A stretch of 64,000 bases of DNA, from positions 84,958-148,957 of the forward strand of contig JAJEGS010000018.1 of assembly GCA_022819745.1 (NCBI GenBank), given 5' to 3'. This document shows, one piece after another, positions 9,376 to 18,199 of this stretch. The DNA is from Candidatus Latescibacterota bacterium (GTDB lineage Bacteria; Latescibacterota; UBA2968; UBA8231). Made by a program: the position numbers and the translations under genes. Every line of letters begins with the position of its first letter. The stretch's first letter is position 1. Below the pieces are notes generated by a model. That model had not been told where the DNA came from. It saw only the letters and a list, made by a program, of their open reading frames with translations, and searched no databases.

Positions 9376-10924
9376 CCTTCTGCACCAACCCTACCTTATC
9401 GCTCCACAGGCGCAAAATTCGCGCTGACTCGCGCAACAAATGCACGTATAGAGAACCGGCCCGGCGTCTCTTTTCGAGTCGCTCCCGTTGATTGAGCGCC
9501 ATGTTGAACTTGCCTCGGGCTTGGGTGACGGCCCGTTGGCGGTTGTCAACGGCGATGGTGAGGACGCGTTTTTCGAGGGCCTCCTCGGCGTCGGCGTTGA
9601 GTGCCCGCAGCGACCAGATAGAGGTGTCGCCAGCAAGGCACTGGTCGGTGTAGGAAAAGACGCAGTGGCCCATGATGCGGCCCTCGGCTTGAAGTTGCTG
9701 CGAGGTGCAGAGTTCGTAGATGGTCCAGACGAGGTTGCACTTGAGTTGCGCGTCGTATTCTTCGAGGTGGAAGCCAGCCAAACCCGTAGCCGCCCACGTC
9801 TTGAGCGGCACATCTTCTGCTCCCGACAATGTCTCGTGCCACTGATCCACTTGGTTGAGCAGCTTAGCGGCACTGCGGCCCTTCATGCAGAAGTTGGGCT
9901 GTGGTGGAGGGCCCTCGATTTGGGTGCCGTCGGGCTGCGCAATCTGCTGGGGCAGATACTTCTGGTGGCGGATGTAGTCGTAAACCGGTAGAAAGTAGGT
10001 GCGGTGTAGCATGGGGTAGTTGTTGACGTAGAAGTGGACGACCGAGATCCAGAAGTCCTCGTTTTCCAATGAGTCGCCCAGCGGCGTTGCGGCTACGTAC
10101 CAAGAGACGTGGGAATCGCCGCCGAGTGCTTCTACTTGGGCCATGCGCAGCGCTTGGAGCAGAGTATGGTGCGGATGCTTCATCTGCATGAAGATATGCG
10201 CCATGCGTTTGGTGACCTTCATGGGCACACCTGCAGTACGCAGGTTTTGACCGCCGGCTACGTGCTTGAACCACTCCTGCTGCTGATAGGCTTCCGCAGT
10301 ATGCCCTTGGAGCCAAGCGGTGTCCATGGGCGCGGGGACTTCGTAGCGGGCGAGCAGGTGCCGCGCCAGCGACTGGAACTGCGGTCGCTCCTTGGCCGTG
10401 TCTGGCCGCCACTCCTCCAGTGGGCGCAGCCAGTCGCGGTGATTCCGGGCAAGCTGCCCGAGGGCGGCGATATAGGTGTTGGCGCGGTTGGCACCGAGGC
10501 GCTTGAGCACGGGCATGGGCCGCAGCAAATGGCCGTATTTTTCGATGTGCAGCACTAGCTGTCCGAGGGCCTTTTGGGTGTCTGGATTGTCGGCCAGCGC
10601 ATTGCGTTCGACGCGCAGCCGCGAGAGCAGGTCGTTGAGCTTTTCGTCCTCTAACTCGCCGTTGAACAGCCGACGGATCAGTGCGGCGCGGCGCGGGTCG
10701 TGTTCTTTGCTAGCTGCTGGATCTACCGAGGGCTGCAACGCGGCAAAAAGCGCTTGTTCTTCAGACCGCTCTTGCGGCGTCTTATCTAACGCTGTGCTCA
10801 GGCCGTGCCGATGGCACCAGAGCTTGTAGGCGGCGATTGTGCCGACGCCGAGTTCGGCAAAATGCGTGGCGAGGGCTTCGTCAACTTGGTTGGGAAGTAG
10901 TAGGGCGTGCGTGGCATTAGTCAT
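9368..10924 (-). CDS. PcfJ-like domain protein
   Basis: The 518-residue product has a C-terminal PcfJ-like domain (about residues 415-490): GRIMGHCVFSYTDQCLAGD, TSIWSLR, RVLTIAVDNR and AVTQARGKFN. The conserved His-Cys, Cys and Q-x-R-G-x-x-N positions of the family are all present. The N-terminal 380 residues are helical and I recognise nothing there. PcfJ is best known from a conjugative enterococcal plasmid, but chromosomal relatives of unknown function are widespread. There is no signal peptide, so it is cytoplasmic. It is transcribed alone, divergent from the 11149 operon, and its stop lies inside a REP-like hairpin. Confidence 0.75.
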   Translation of the reverse strand: MTNATHALLLPNQVDEALATHFAELGVGTIAAYKLWCHRHGLSTALDKTPQERSEEQALFAALQPSVDPAASKEHDPRRAALIRRLFNGELEDEKLNDLLSRLRVERNALADNPDTQKALGQLVLHIEKYGHLLRPMPVLKRLGANRANTYIAALGQLARNHRDWLRPLEEWRPDTAKERPQFQSLARHLLARYEVPAPMDTAWLQGHTAEAYQQQEWFKHVAGGQNLRTAGVPMKVTKRMAHIFMQMKHPHHTLLQALRMAQVEALGGDSHVSWYVAATPLGDSLENEDFWISVVHFYVNNYPMLHRTYFLPVYDYIRHQKYLPQQIAQPDGTQIEGPPPQPNFCMKGRSAAKLLNQVDQWHETLSGAEDVPLKTWAATGLAGFHLEEYDAQLKCNLVWTIYELCTSQQLQAEGRIMGHCVFSYTDQCLAGDTSIWSLRALNADAEEALEKRVLTIAVDNRQRAVTQARGKFNMALNQRERLEKRRRAGSLYVHLLRESARILRLWSDKVGLVQKGA

Positions 10925-11148
10925 GTCGTGTTATCGCTAGTCTGTGTCGGCCATGAGGCAAATTCTAATTCTAGGGTATAAGATCAACAGTGACAAGCGA
11001 TTCCCCTCGACCGCGAGGGCTTTATAGCGCCGTCTTTCTGCCGTATATTCTGTCGCCTACATCTCAACATAAGCCACTCACCTGCTGATTCACCCTAGAC
11101 AAGCGATCCCATCTAACATACGGGGATTGCAACCCAGAGTTTGGACGA
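10925..11148. other. Divergent intergenic region (224 bp)
   Basis: This gap lies between the PcfJ-like gene and the 11149 operon and must hold promoters for both. I see AT-rich patches (TCTAGGGTATAAGATC near 10970) but no confident -35/-10 pair, no inverted-repeat operator and no small ORF. Confidence 0.4.
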
Positions 11149-13161
11149 ATGAGGATTACTTTTATTGCCGTTGCTGCGGTGTTGTTGAGCGGCATCGAGT
11201 CACTGCGGGCCGAGGTCCACACCTTGGTCCTCGGACAGGGTGGGGTACCATGGGACGAACTGGGTGAGCGAATAGTAGGCTTGGAGACGGTCTCAGTCGA
11301 TGGTGCCCTACAGCCCCTTGAACTCTTGCCGCAGCAGAATATCATCGCCGGCCCCCGCACGGAGAGCGGCGAATACACCACGATTTTGGGCAGCACTTGG
11401 CAGCTAGGTAAACAACCCAAAAGGGACGATTTTGAACTGGGGGTAACGCCTCGTTTCTGGACCAGTATTCTGCCCCTTTACCACACGGCACCCTTTCAGG
11501 TCATCGATGGAGATCTCGCTACGGTGACTAAGCTGCGCTGGTCTGTGGTGGGTGGGGGTCGCCGAGAAGATATATATACGTTTGACTTTGCGTTTCCCAT
11601 TCCCATAAACCGCGTGGTATTCTATCCCCCGGCTACCGGACTGGACGAAGGCGGAGGCTTGAGAAAGCAGCGCTTCCCCCGGGCTTATGAAATATCGGGT
11701 GCCAGAGAATCGGTGGATTTTCTCCTGCTCAGCGAAGAAGACAGGCCTCACACCCTAGAGCAGGTACTGTCGCGTACCTTTGTCAACTCCGATCGCGTTA
11801 TAGATGTTCGCTTTCCCACGCAGACTCTGCGTTTTTTGCGCATTGCCTTCAATCTGATCGCACAGGTGTACATGCTGAGCGAGATTGAAGTGTACGGCGA
11901 GGGATTTGCGCCGGAGACTAGCTATCGCACATCGGTTATCGACTTGGGAGCGCCGGTGAATTTCGGGCGCATTTTTTGGGAGTTTGAGAAATTCCGCAAA
12001 ACGCCAGGCGAATCCAAACCCATTCCGGCCCCGGATGCGCCGATCAGCTTGGTGTTGGAAACGCGCACCGGCAAAGATGACACCCCGCAGGCTTATTACA
12101 TCATCAGCGACATAGGTACGGAACGGCAAGTAGAGGAAGCGGTTTACAATAAGGCGCTGGAGAAATCGCCCTTTGTCCAAGGCAATCGCCCTGGCGACAA
12201 ATCGTCGATCAAGCTCGACGAGCAAAACTGGAGTTTCTGGTCAACGCCCTACGACCTTTCCGGCCAGTTGCTCCGTTCGCCGGATGCACGGCGCTATATG
12301 CAGCTTCAGTTCAATATGGTAGCCGAGGATTTCCACACTTTCGGTCGAGTGAAATCCGTGGCGATTGAGTACTCGCCGCTCCTTGTGGAATCCCTCATTG
12401 GCGAGGTGGGTTTGGCTGAGGGAGGAGACCGGGTACCCGAAGCACCGGCTGGCCAGGAGACAACATTTATCTACGACGTCTTGGCTAGCTTCGGCACCGA
12501 CGGTCAGCTAGGCTTTGATGCGCTCAAACTCAATACTGTAGCTGAGGCCGAGTTCGCCAAGTTGGAGATTGGACAGCCGCTAGCGGAAGTAGAACCCGAC
12601 AGCGTCCGCTTCGCCGATGGGGTTTTAGCGGTGTATTTCCCCTCGCATAAAGTAGTGCGCGCCGATGGCGAGGAACATCTGCGGCTAACCTTTCGCACGG
12701 CCTTGTTGGATTTTACTACCTACTTCCTCGGCGAGGTGTTGGAAATGACGGGCGAAAACTTGCCCCAGTCGATCGATCCTGGCGACGCGAGTGCAGAACT
12801 CCATAGCGACGACATCCGCGTCTTCGCCACGGGAACCTCGATAGAAGCGCTTTCCGAGATTGCGTTGGATTCGTCGTTCCTGACGCCCAATGGCGACCGC
12901 ATCAATGACGAACTCGACATCGCGTTTACGCTGCTGGGCGTGGAAGACATCGCCGCCGAAGTTAGCATCTATACCCTTACAGGCCAGCGGGTCAGGGCGT
13001 TGGTGCGCGGGAAATTCAGCAAGGGTTTTTACACTGAGCAATGGGATGGGCGCGACGACCAAGGGGCGCTGGTCCCTCCGGGCATCTACCTTTTGCACAT
13101 AAAGGTAGATGCAGACAAGGAAGTATCAGAGCAATTTCGTTCGGTTTCGGTAGCGTATTGA
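11149..13161 (+). CDS. Secreted discoidin-like protein with TPNGDR/FlgD-Ig C-terminal domain (subtype 1)
   Basis: The 670-residue product begins with a signal peptide (MRITFIAVAAVLLSGIESLRAE). A discoidin-like beta-sandwich occupies about residues 110-250 (TFDFAFPIPINRVVFYPP, LRFLRIAFNL, MLSEIEVYGEGF). The middle domain has PAGQETTFIYDV and LRLTFRTALLDF, parallel to the protein at 6386. The C-terminal domain starts at LTPNGDRINDE and contains VSIYTLTGQRVRAL and WDGRDDQGALVPPGIY, ending in SVAY. It is the first gene of a plus-strand run with gaps of 15, 51 and 7 bp up to 19603. It is likely a surface or matrix adhesin-like component; there are no enzymatic residues. Confidence 0.8.
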   Translation: MRITFIAVAAVLLSGIESLRAEVHTLVLGQGGVPWDELGERIVGLETVSVDGALQPLELLPQQNIIAGPRTESGEYTTILGSTWQLGKQPKRDDFELGVTPRFWTSILPLYHTAPFQVIDGDLATVTKLRWSVVGGGRREDIYTFDFAFPIPINRVVFYPPATGLDEGGGLRKQRFPRAYEISGARESVDFLLLSEEDRPHTLEQVLSRTFVNSDRVIDVRFPTQTLRFLRIAFNLIAQVYMLSEIEVYGEGFAPETSYRTSVIDLGAPVNFGRIFWEFEKFRKTPGESKPIPAPDAPISLVLETRTGKDDTPQAYYIISDIGTERQVEEAVYNKALEKSPFVQGNRPGDKSSIKLDEQNWSFWSTPYDLSGQLLRSPDARRYMQLQFNMVAEDFHTFGRVKSVAIEYSPLLVESLIGEVGLAEGGDRVPEAPAGQETTFIYDVLASFGTDGQLGFDALKLNTVAEAEFAKLEIGQPLAEVEPDSVRFADGVLAVYFPSHKVVRADGEEHLRLTFRTALLDFTTYFLGEVLEMTGENLPQSIDPGDASAELHSDDIRVFATGTSIEALSEIALDSSFLTPNGDRINDELDIAFTLLGVEDIAAEVSIYTLTGQRVRALVRGKFSKGFYTEQWDGRDDQGALVPPGIYLLHIKVDADKEVSEQFRSVSVAY

Positions 13162-13176
13162 GCATCCGAGGATAGC

Positions 13177-15504
13177 ATGTTGCAACGGACGTACTTGTTG
13201 ACGCTGTTGGCGCTTTTTCCCATCGGGGAAATAGATGCTGGAACGCTGCTCATCAACAGCCAAGACCAGTGGCTGCAATGGACTTTTCCCCAAGGGGTGC
13301 TATCGCTAGCGGCAGATGGCAGCGTGGAACTGAGACATTTCCGACGCGATATAGATGCCGTCGCCGATGCGGCCGAATTCTTCCACCTAAACGCCAAGGG
13401 GAAAGAGGTGCAGGGAGGAATTCGCAGTGCGGGTACCCATATTGACCAAGCCGCCCATATTCTCGATGGCGCGGCCACTACTTGGTGGCAACCCAGCCAA
13501 GAGGCCCCGCTCGACGATTGGTGGGTTGAGATCGATTTGGGCCGCCTCGTCCAAGCGAAAAAGATCCGGCTGACCTTTCCCGATACCGAGGGGGCGCGGC
13601 CCTTGCGGGAGTTTTCCGTTTTCGTCACCGAGGGAACGCCTTTTCTCACCGGCCAAGACGTTTTTCGCTACGACCGAGTGGGCGGCACGACCCAGCCCAG
13701 CCAGGAAACGGTGATAGAGTACGATCTTGTGACGCCAGAGTTGGGCAACGCCACCGGCGAGCATTTGGCGACCAGCGATACCTTAGAGTATATGTCCATT
13801 CAGTACGTGCGCGTCGTCGCTCACGCTAAAAGTCTGGATGCGGCACTGGCTGTGGTCGAGGTCGAGGCCATAGGCGACAACATTGCTCCGGGGACGATTG
13901 AGCGGGGAGGCGTCATACGGACTGGGCGCGACCCGCGCACTATCGCCAATATCATGGATGGAACCGCGGCTACGTGGTGGACTTTGACCTCGCGGGGGGA
14001 CCTCGACTGGCGCGATAAAGGCGATTGGTTTGAATGGGATTTGGGGGCCACCTTCTGGATTGATCAACTAACAATGGTAGAGCCGCCGCCGGGGTTTGCT
14101 ACGCTAGGGGTGAATTCGTACCGGAATCAGTCCGGTTTTGAACTATTGACCTCGGACGGCACGCCGATTCCCACTCAGGGGGAAGAGCGGCTTCAGAGTC
14201 CGGTCGATTACCAGTTGCTCAGCTTTGTCGATAACGAAACGCTGAGCAGCGCGGGTACGAGAAACCGCAATTTTGATTTTCGCTTTCCCGCCCGCAAAGT
14301 GCGCTATCTGTTCTATCATCACGAATCTCCGGTCAACAGGTCAACTGTTTTCCATTTATTCGAGATTTTCCTCTATGGCGCAGGCCATCCGGCCGAGGTG
14401 GTAATGACCTCGAATTTTATCGATCTGGCAGGAGCCAAAAGTCTGCGCCGAATGCGCTGGGAGGCGGAGACAACGGATGAGACGCGTATAGAACTTCGCA
14501 CGCGCACCGGCAATACGTTAGACGAAGAGATATTCTATTACGACAAAAATGGTCGCGAAGTTCCCAAAGGACGCTGGGACAAACTGCCGGCCAGCCAGAA
14601 ATTGCCCGAAGTAATAGTGACGAAAGCCGGTGCCGACTGGAGCGCGTGGAGCTCGGCCTATAAGGAACCTGGGGAAGCCTTCCGCTCGCCCACGCCGAGG
14701 AGATTCGTCCAAATGGAGGTGCGCCTGCAGACTGCAGATCCCGAGGTGGCACCGACGCTGCGCGAGATAGCCCTCGATTTCGACGATCCGCTCATCGGCG
14801 GCGGGGTTTTCGCCAGCGTTGCCCCACGCGAAGCAGTCCTCGATTCACTGACGGTTTTTACCTTCCGCCTCGGAGGTCGCACGAGACCGACCGATCGGGG
14901 TTTCAACCGCCTCTTGTTCGATTTGCCGAATCCTCTCGAAGGTGGGGTGCAATTGCGGATAGGGGATCGTCGGGTTGAACCGTTGCAGGTGGAGGCCAGC
15001 GGAGATTCGGTCGTGATCGACTTGCCCGAACAGGTCCGCGGGGACAGCATCGAAGTAGAACTGCCGCTGCGCCTGTTGGCCAATGCTGCTGCTTTCGACG
15101 CTTGGGTAAGCTCTACGACGCAGCCTGATATTCGCCAGGGAATCCAGCCGGAAGACCTAGGCGCTTTGACGGTGTTCGTGCCCGAGATTGCCCAAGAGGA
15201 GCACCTCATCCGCGCATTGGACGTGACCTCGGAGATTGTCACGCCCAACGGAGATGGCATTAACGACAGGTTGCAGCTACGCTTGTTGGTGGTAAAAACC
15301 ACCGCCCAACCCAAGGTCGCGATTTACGATTTGAGTGGTGCGCTAGTCGCTAGCATTAACCAGGTGGATCAAACGCACTATCTGTGGGATGGTCGGGATG
15401 AGAGCGGTCTATTGTTGCCCCCCGGTATCTACATTCTGGACGCCAAGGTAGAGACCGACACTACGACGGAACGGCGACAGCGCGTCGTCCATCTGGTTTA
15501 TTAG
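13177..15504 (+). CDS. Secreted double-discoidin protein with TPNGDG/FlgD-Ig C-terminal domain (subtype 2)
   Basis: The 775-residue product has a signal peptide (LLTLLALFPIGEIDAG). It carries two discoidin/F5-8C-like units: about residues 80-230 (ILDGAATTWW, DWWVEIDLGRLVQAKKIRLTF) and about 250-410 (IMDGTAATWW, WFEWDLGATFWIDQLTMV). A strand-rich middle includes LRTRTGN and IFYYDKNGREVPKGRW. The C-terminal domain starts at VTPNGDGIND with VAIYDLSGALV and WDGRDESGLLLPPGIY, ending in VHLVY. The protein at 25123 has the same domain order and the same middle motifs. It lies 15 bp after the subtype-1 gene and before the large putative outer-membrane gene, suggesting one assembly. Confidence 0.82.
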   Translation: MLQRTYLLTLLALFPIGEIDAGTLLINSQDQWLQWTFPQGVLSLAADGSVELRHFRRDIDAVADAAEFFHLNAKGKEVQGGIRSAGTHIDQAAHILDGAATTWWQPSQEAPLDDWWVEIDLGRLVQAKKIRLTFPDTEGARPLREFSVFVTEGTPFLTGQDVFRYDRVGGTTQPSQETVIEYDLVTPELGNATGEHLATSDTLEYMSIQYVRVVAHAKSLDAALAVVEVEAIGDNIAPGTIERGGVIRTGRDPRTIANIMDGTAATWWTLTSRGDLDWRDKGDWFEWDLGATFWIDQLTMVEPPPGFATLGVNSYRNQSGFELLTSDGTPIPTQGEERLQSPVDYQLLSFVDNETLSSAGTRNRNFDFRFPARKVRYLFYHHESPVNRSTVFHLFEIFLYGAGHPAEVVMTSNFIDLAGAKSLRRMRWEAETTDETRIELRTRTGNTLDEEIFYYDKNGREVPKGRWDKLPASQKLPEVIVTKAGADWSAWSSAYKEPGEAFRSPTPRRFVQMEVRLQTADPEVAPTLREIALDFDDPLIGGGVFASVAPREAVLDSLTVFTFRLGGRTRPTDRGFNRLLFDLPNPLEGGVQLRIGDRRVEPLQVEASGDSVVIDLPEQVRGDSIEVELPLRLLANAAAFDAWVSSTTQPDIRQGIQPEDLGALTVFVPEIAQEEHLIRALDVTSEIVTPNGDGINDRLQLRLLVVKTTAQPKVAIYDLSGALVASINQVDQTHYLWDGRDESGLLLPPGIYILDAKVETDTTTERRQRVVHLVY

Positions 15505-15555
15505 TTGAGCCGGGCGTCGCCATGCAAACCGCTATCGATACGGGAAACCAGCGCG

Positions 15556-18192
15556 ATGAATAAAGCCATTTGGTCTTTTGTCTTGCTCGCCCTCTTGCCA
15601 CTGGAGCTCAAGGCCGACTTGCAGAGTGGGTTCTTCAATCCGTACAGAGCGACGGGAACGCCGGTCGATTTTGAATCGCTGAGTCCGGTTTTGCGAAAAT
15701 GGTACGTGCCCCAGACGCTGCTTTACCTTTATGGCTGGAAGACCTACGAGTACACCAACTACGCCCGGGATAACTACCAGCGCTACGTCAACCTCTTCTT
15801 GGAAGGAGATCGCTATTACGATCTGTACGGCAACTATATCACCCGGGGTTGGCGCATCTACGACTGGCGTCAGGAACACCCGCTCGATTTCGGCAGCAGT
15901 ATTTTCAAAAATCCCCGCTTTAATAGTTGGTTCAACCGCGTCCTGATATCGTCAGCTTCCAAAGGGCAATTCTACACTGCACTGACCGTCGGCGAACAGC
16001 TGCGGACCACGCTGACGCCGATGACCTTCTCGAAGCCGCTCTTTGACGGTATCCAGTGGGATATGCAGTCCGACAAATACGCCTTGACCCTTATTGCTTC
16101 GCGCATTGACAATCCGGCCGTCCAGCGCCTCGACAGCGAAATCTCCGAAGCGAGAGAGACGGTCTTCACCAATTTGTACGGCCTGCGCGGAGTCGCCCAA
16201 GTCGGCGATTTCGCCACACTCGGATTGACGTATGTCAATGCCAACCACGGAAACAGCCGCTTGAGCGTCGAGGAAAATTCCCTCAAGGGCGTCTTGGGGG
16301 GGCGCTTGAACGCGGAAAACGTCCGCCGCATCGTCGTTCGCCTTAGCGACGATTCGCCCGAAGACAACACCGGCGGTGCGTTGCTGTTCCGCGAACGGAT
16401 CTTCATCGACGATGTCGAGCATCCGGAAATAAAACCTTCTATTGACGGGGGGACGCGGCGTCAGGGCCTGCTTGAAGCTAACGGCGGCGATGTACTGACG
16501 CTTAGTTACGACATCGAACGCGATTTCGTCCCGGGCGTAAAGGACCAGATCGGCGATTTCAAAGAAGCCCGCAAGATCGATATCGAGCTGGTGGTGGCCA
16601 ATGATTTTCGCATAGAGGTAACCTCCAATATGCAGACTAATTTCACCGGCGAGACGGTCTTCTTGCCGGTCAAGCGGAGCAACGGCAATATCAGCGATGG
16701 CTCCAATCAACAGGTCGTTCGCTTCCAGTACGGTTTGCCAACGGCCAACGAAATCATGGGTTTTACGTTTGAAGTTTCCGAGTTGGCCGGATTCAATCTC
16801 CGCTCCGAATTCAACGTCAATCGCCACCACCGCAAGTTTCCCAATCAGAATATCGTCAAAAGGCAGGCGCTAGCGTCCGACCGCGCCGAGGCTTTTTACG
16901 TCACGGCCTCGCGGTTGAGCTATCCTTGGTTCGCTTATGGCGAGGCCTTCTCCATGGATCCGAACTACGGCACCTCTATGGTCATTCCCGACCAGCGCGG
17001 TTTTATCGACTACGAAGATGAGCTCAACTTCACCTATGAGTTTGTCGAGGACAACGACGACCAAGACCGCTTCCCCGACTGGCGGCGGCGCGTTACCGGG
17101 GGTGGTTTTGTGCCGGGGCAGCAGACGACCCGCGCCGCGGATGTCGAAGTGTTTCCCGGCCTCGACGAGAACAACGACTTGGTCAACGACTTTAACCAGA
17201 ACGACAATTTGCAGCCCGATTACGTCGAACCCTTTCTGCGCTACAATGTCGATCCGCCCGAATTTCTCTTCGGTACCGACATGAACAACAACACCGTCAT
17301 AGACCGCCTCGAAAACGATACCGAACCCGATTATCCCTACAAGCGCGACCACCGGGGCTACAATTTCTACGCGGGTGCTGAAATGCAGCCCGGTTCTAAG
17401 GTCATGGTCGGGCATCTACGCGAGTGGTTGATCGGTAGCGCCCGGCGCAATCAGACGAGCTATGGGCTTTTTACTTGGCAGGAAGACCTGCCATTGCGCG
17501 GCTTTAAATTTCGCTTCATGGAATTTTTGCGCCTTGCCCGCGACGATATTCCCGATGCACTGATCCAGTGGGTACAGTCTCCTTTTTCGGCAGGGGGGCT
17601 ACAGGATGTGCAGGATCGCTTGATCGCCCAGAATACGATGATCAACACGTCGTACCTCGACTTTGCTATTCATCGTCTGCGACCGCTGAACGTAGCCGGT
17701 AAAGTCAAATGGGACCATTACTTTCAGCGCGGAGATCAGGCGCAGGAAAATCGCGACGAGAGTTTCTTAGGTGCTATCCTGAGAGCGGAGTACTTCTACG
17801 AGCCGTTTGCAGGGATCACCATTTCGCCCAAGTGGAAGCAGCAGTACACCCGCCAAGTTCCGACAGATCCCTTGGCGCTGCGACGCAATGAGCTGTCGGA
17901 GATTTTTTTCTTAATCGGGACGTACGATCTCATCCCCGGCCAGCTCGTCTCGGAGTCGGGAATCGAATGGGAGGTCTTTCGGAACCTACAGCAAGAGCCC
18001 GATCCGCTGCCGCCGGCCTTTGTCGAGGATTTCACTACCCTGACTTTGGCCACTCAGTTCACCAACAGTTCCGAATATCAGGGCTATGCACTTTCTACCA
18101 AGATCGGTGTGCGCTGGCAACGCCGGGCATTGCAACAAGGCGATGAGACCAATTTCCTCACGTTTGTAACCATCTTCGCCGGATTGCGCTAA
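15556..18192 (+). CDS. Large exported, probably outer-membrane protein with acidic Asn/Asp-rich repeats
   Basis: The 878-residue product starts at the ATG beginning a signal peptide (WSFVLLALLPLELKAD); an upstream in-frame start would add 17 residues. The N-terminal part is Tyr-rich (YLYGWKTYEYTNYARDNYQ). Residues about 540-610 hold acidic stretches resembling calcium-binding repeats (FPGLDENNDLVNDFNQND, GTDMNNNTVIDRLEND). The C-terminal 280 residues have alternating polar/hydrophobic strands (NVAGKVKWDHYFQRGD, LRAEYFYEPFAGITI, LSTKIGVRWQRR) and end in a hydrophobic strand (FLTFVTIFAGLR), which suggests a beta-barrel. I recognise no named family. Its place between two displayed proteins and a TPR lipoprotein suggests a surface-assembly or transport role. 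Confidence 0.7.
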   Translation: MNKAIWSFVLLALLPLELKADLQSGFFNPYRATGTPVDFESLSPVLRKWYVPQTLLYLYGWKTYEYTNYARDNYQRYVNLFLEGDRYYDLYGNYITRGWRIYDWRQEHPLDFGSSIFKNPRFNSWFNRVLISSASKGQFYTALTVGEQLRTTLTPMTFSKPLFDGIQWDMQSDKYALTLIASRIDNPAVQRLDSEISEARETVFTNLYGLRGVAQVGDFATLGLTYVNANHGNSRLSVEENSLKGVLGGRLNAENVRRIVVRLSDDSPEDNTGGALLFRERIFIDDVEHPEIKPSIDGGTRRQGLLEANGGDVLTLSYDIERDFVPGVKDQIGDFKEARKIDIELVVANDFRIEVTSNMQTNFTGETVFLPVKRSNGNISDGSNQQVVRFQYGLPTANEIMGFTFEVSELAGFNLRSEFNVNRHHRKFPNQNIVKRQALASDRAEAFYVTASRLSYPWFAYGEAFSMDPNYGTSMVIPDQRGFIDYEDELNFTYEFVEDNDDQDRFPDWRRRVTGGGFVPGQQTTRAADVEVFPGLDENNDLVNDFNQNDNLQPDYVEPFLRYNVDPPEFLFGTDMNNNTVIDRLENDTEPDYPYKRDHRGYNFYAGAEMQPGSKVMVGHLREWLIGSARRNQTSYGLFTWQEDLPLRGFKFRFMEFLRLARDDIPDALIQWVQSPFSAGGLQDVQDRLIAQNTMINTSYLDFAIHRLRPLNVAGKVKWDHYFQRGDQAQENRDESFLGAILRAEYFYEPFAGITISPKWKQQYTRQVPTDPLALRRNELSEIFFLIGTYDLIPGQLVSESGIEWEVFRNLQQEPDPLPPAFVEDFTTLTLATQFTNSSEYQGYALSTKIGVRWQRRALQQGDETNFLTFVTIFAGLR

Positions 18193-18199
18193 TAGGGCG

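Noticed and set aside
9488..9991. Plus-strand 167-codon frame opposite the PcfJ-like gene
   Set aside because: It is a shadow of the GC-rich PcfJ-like gene, with no recognisable domain and no ribosome-binding site.
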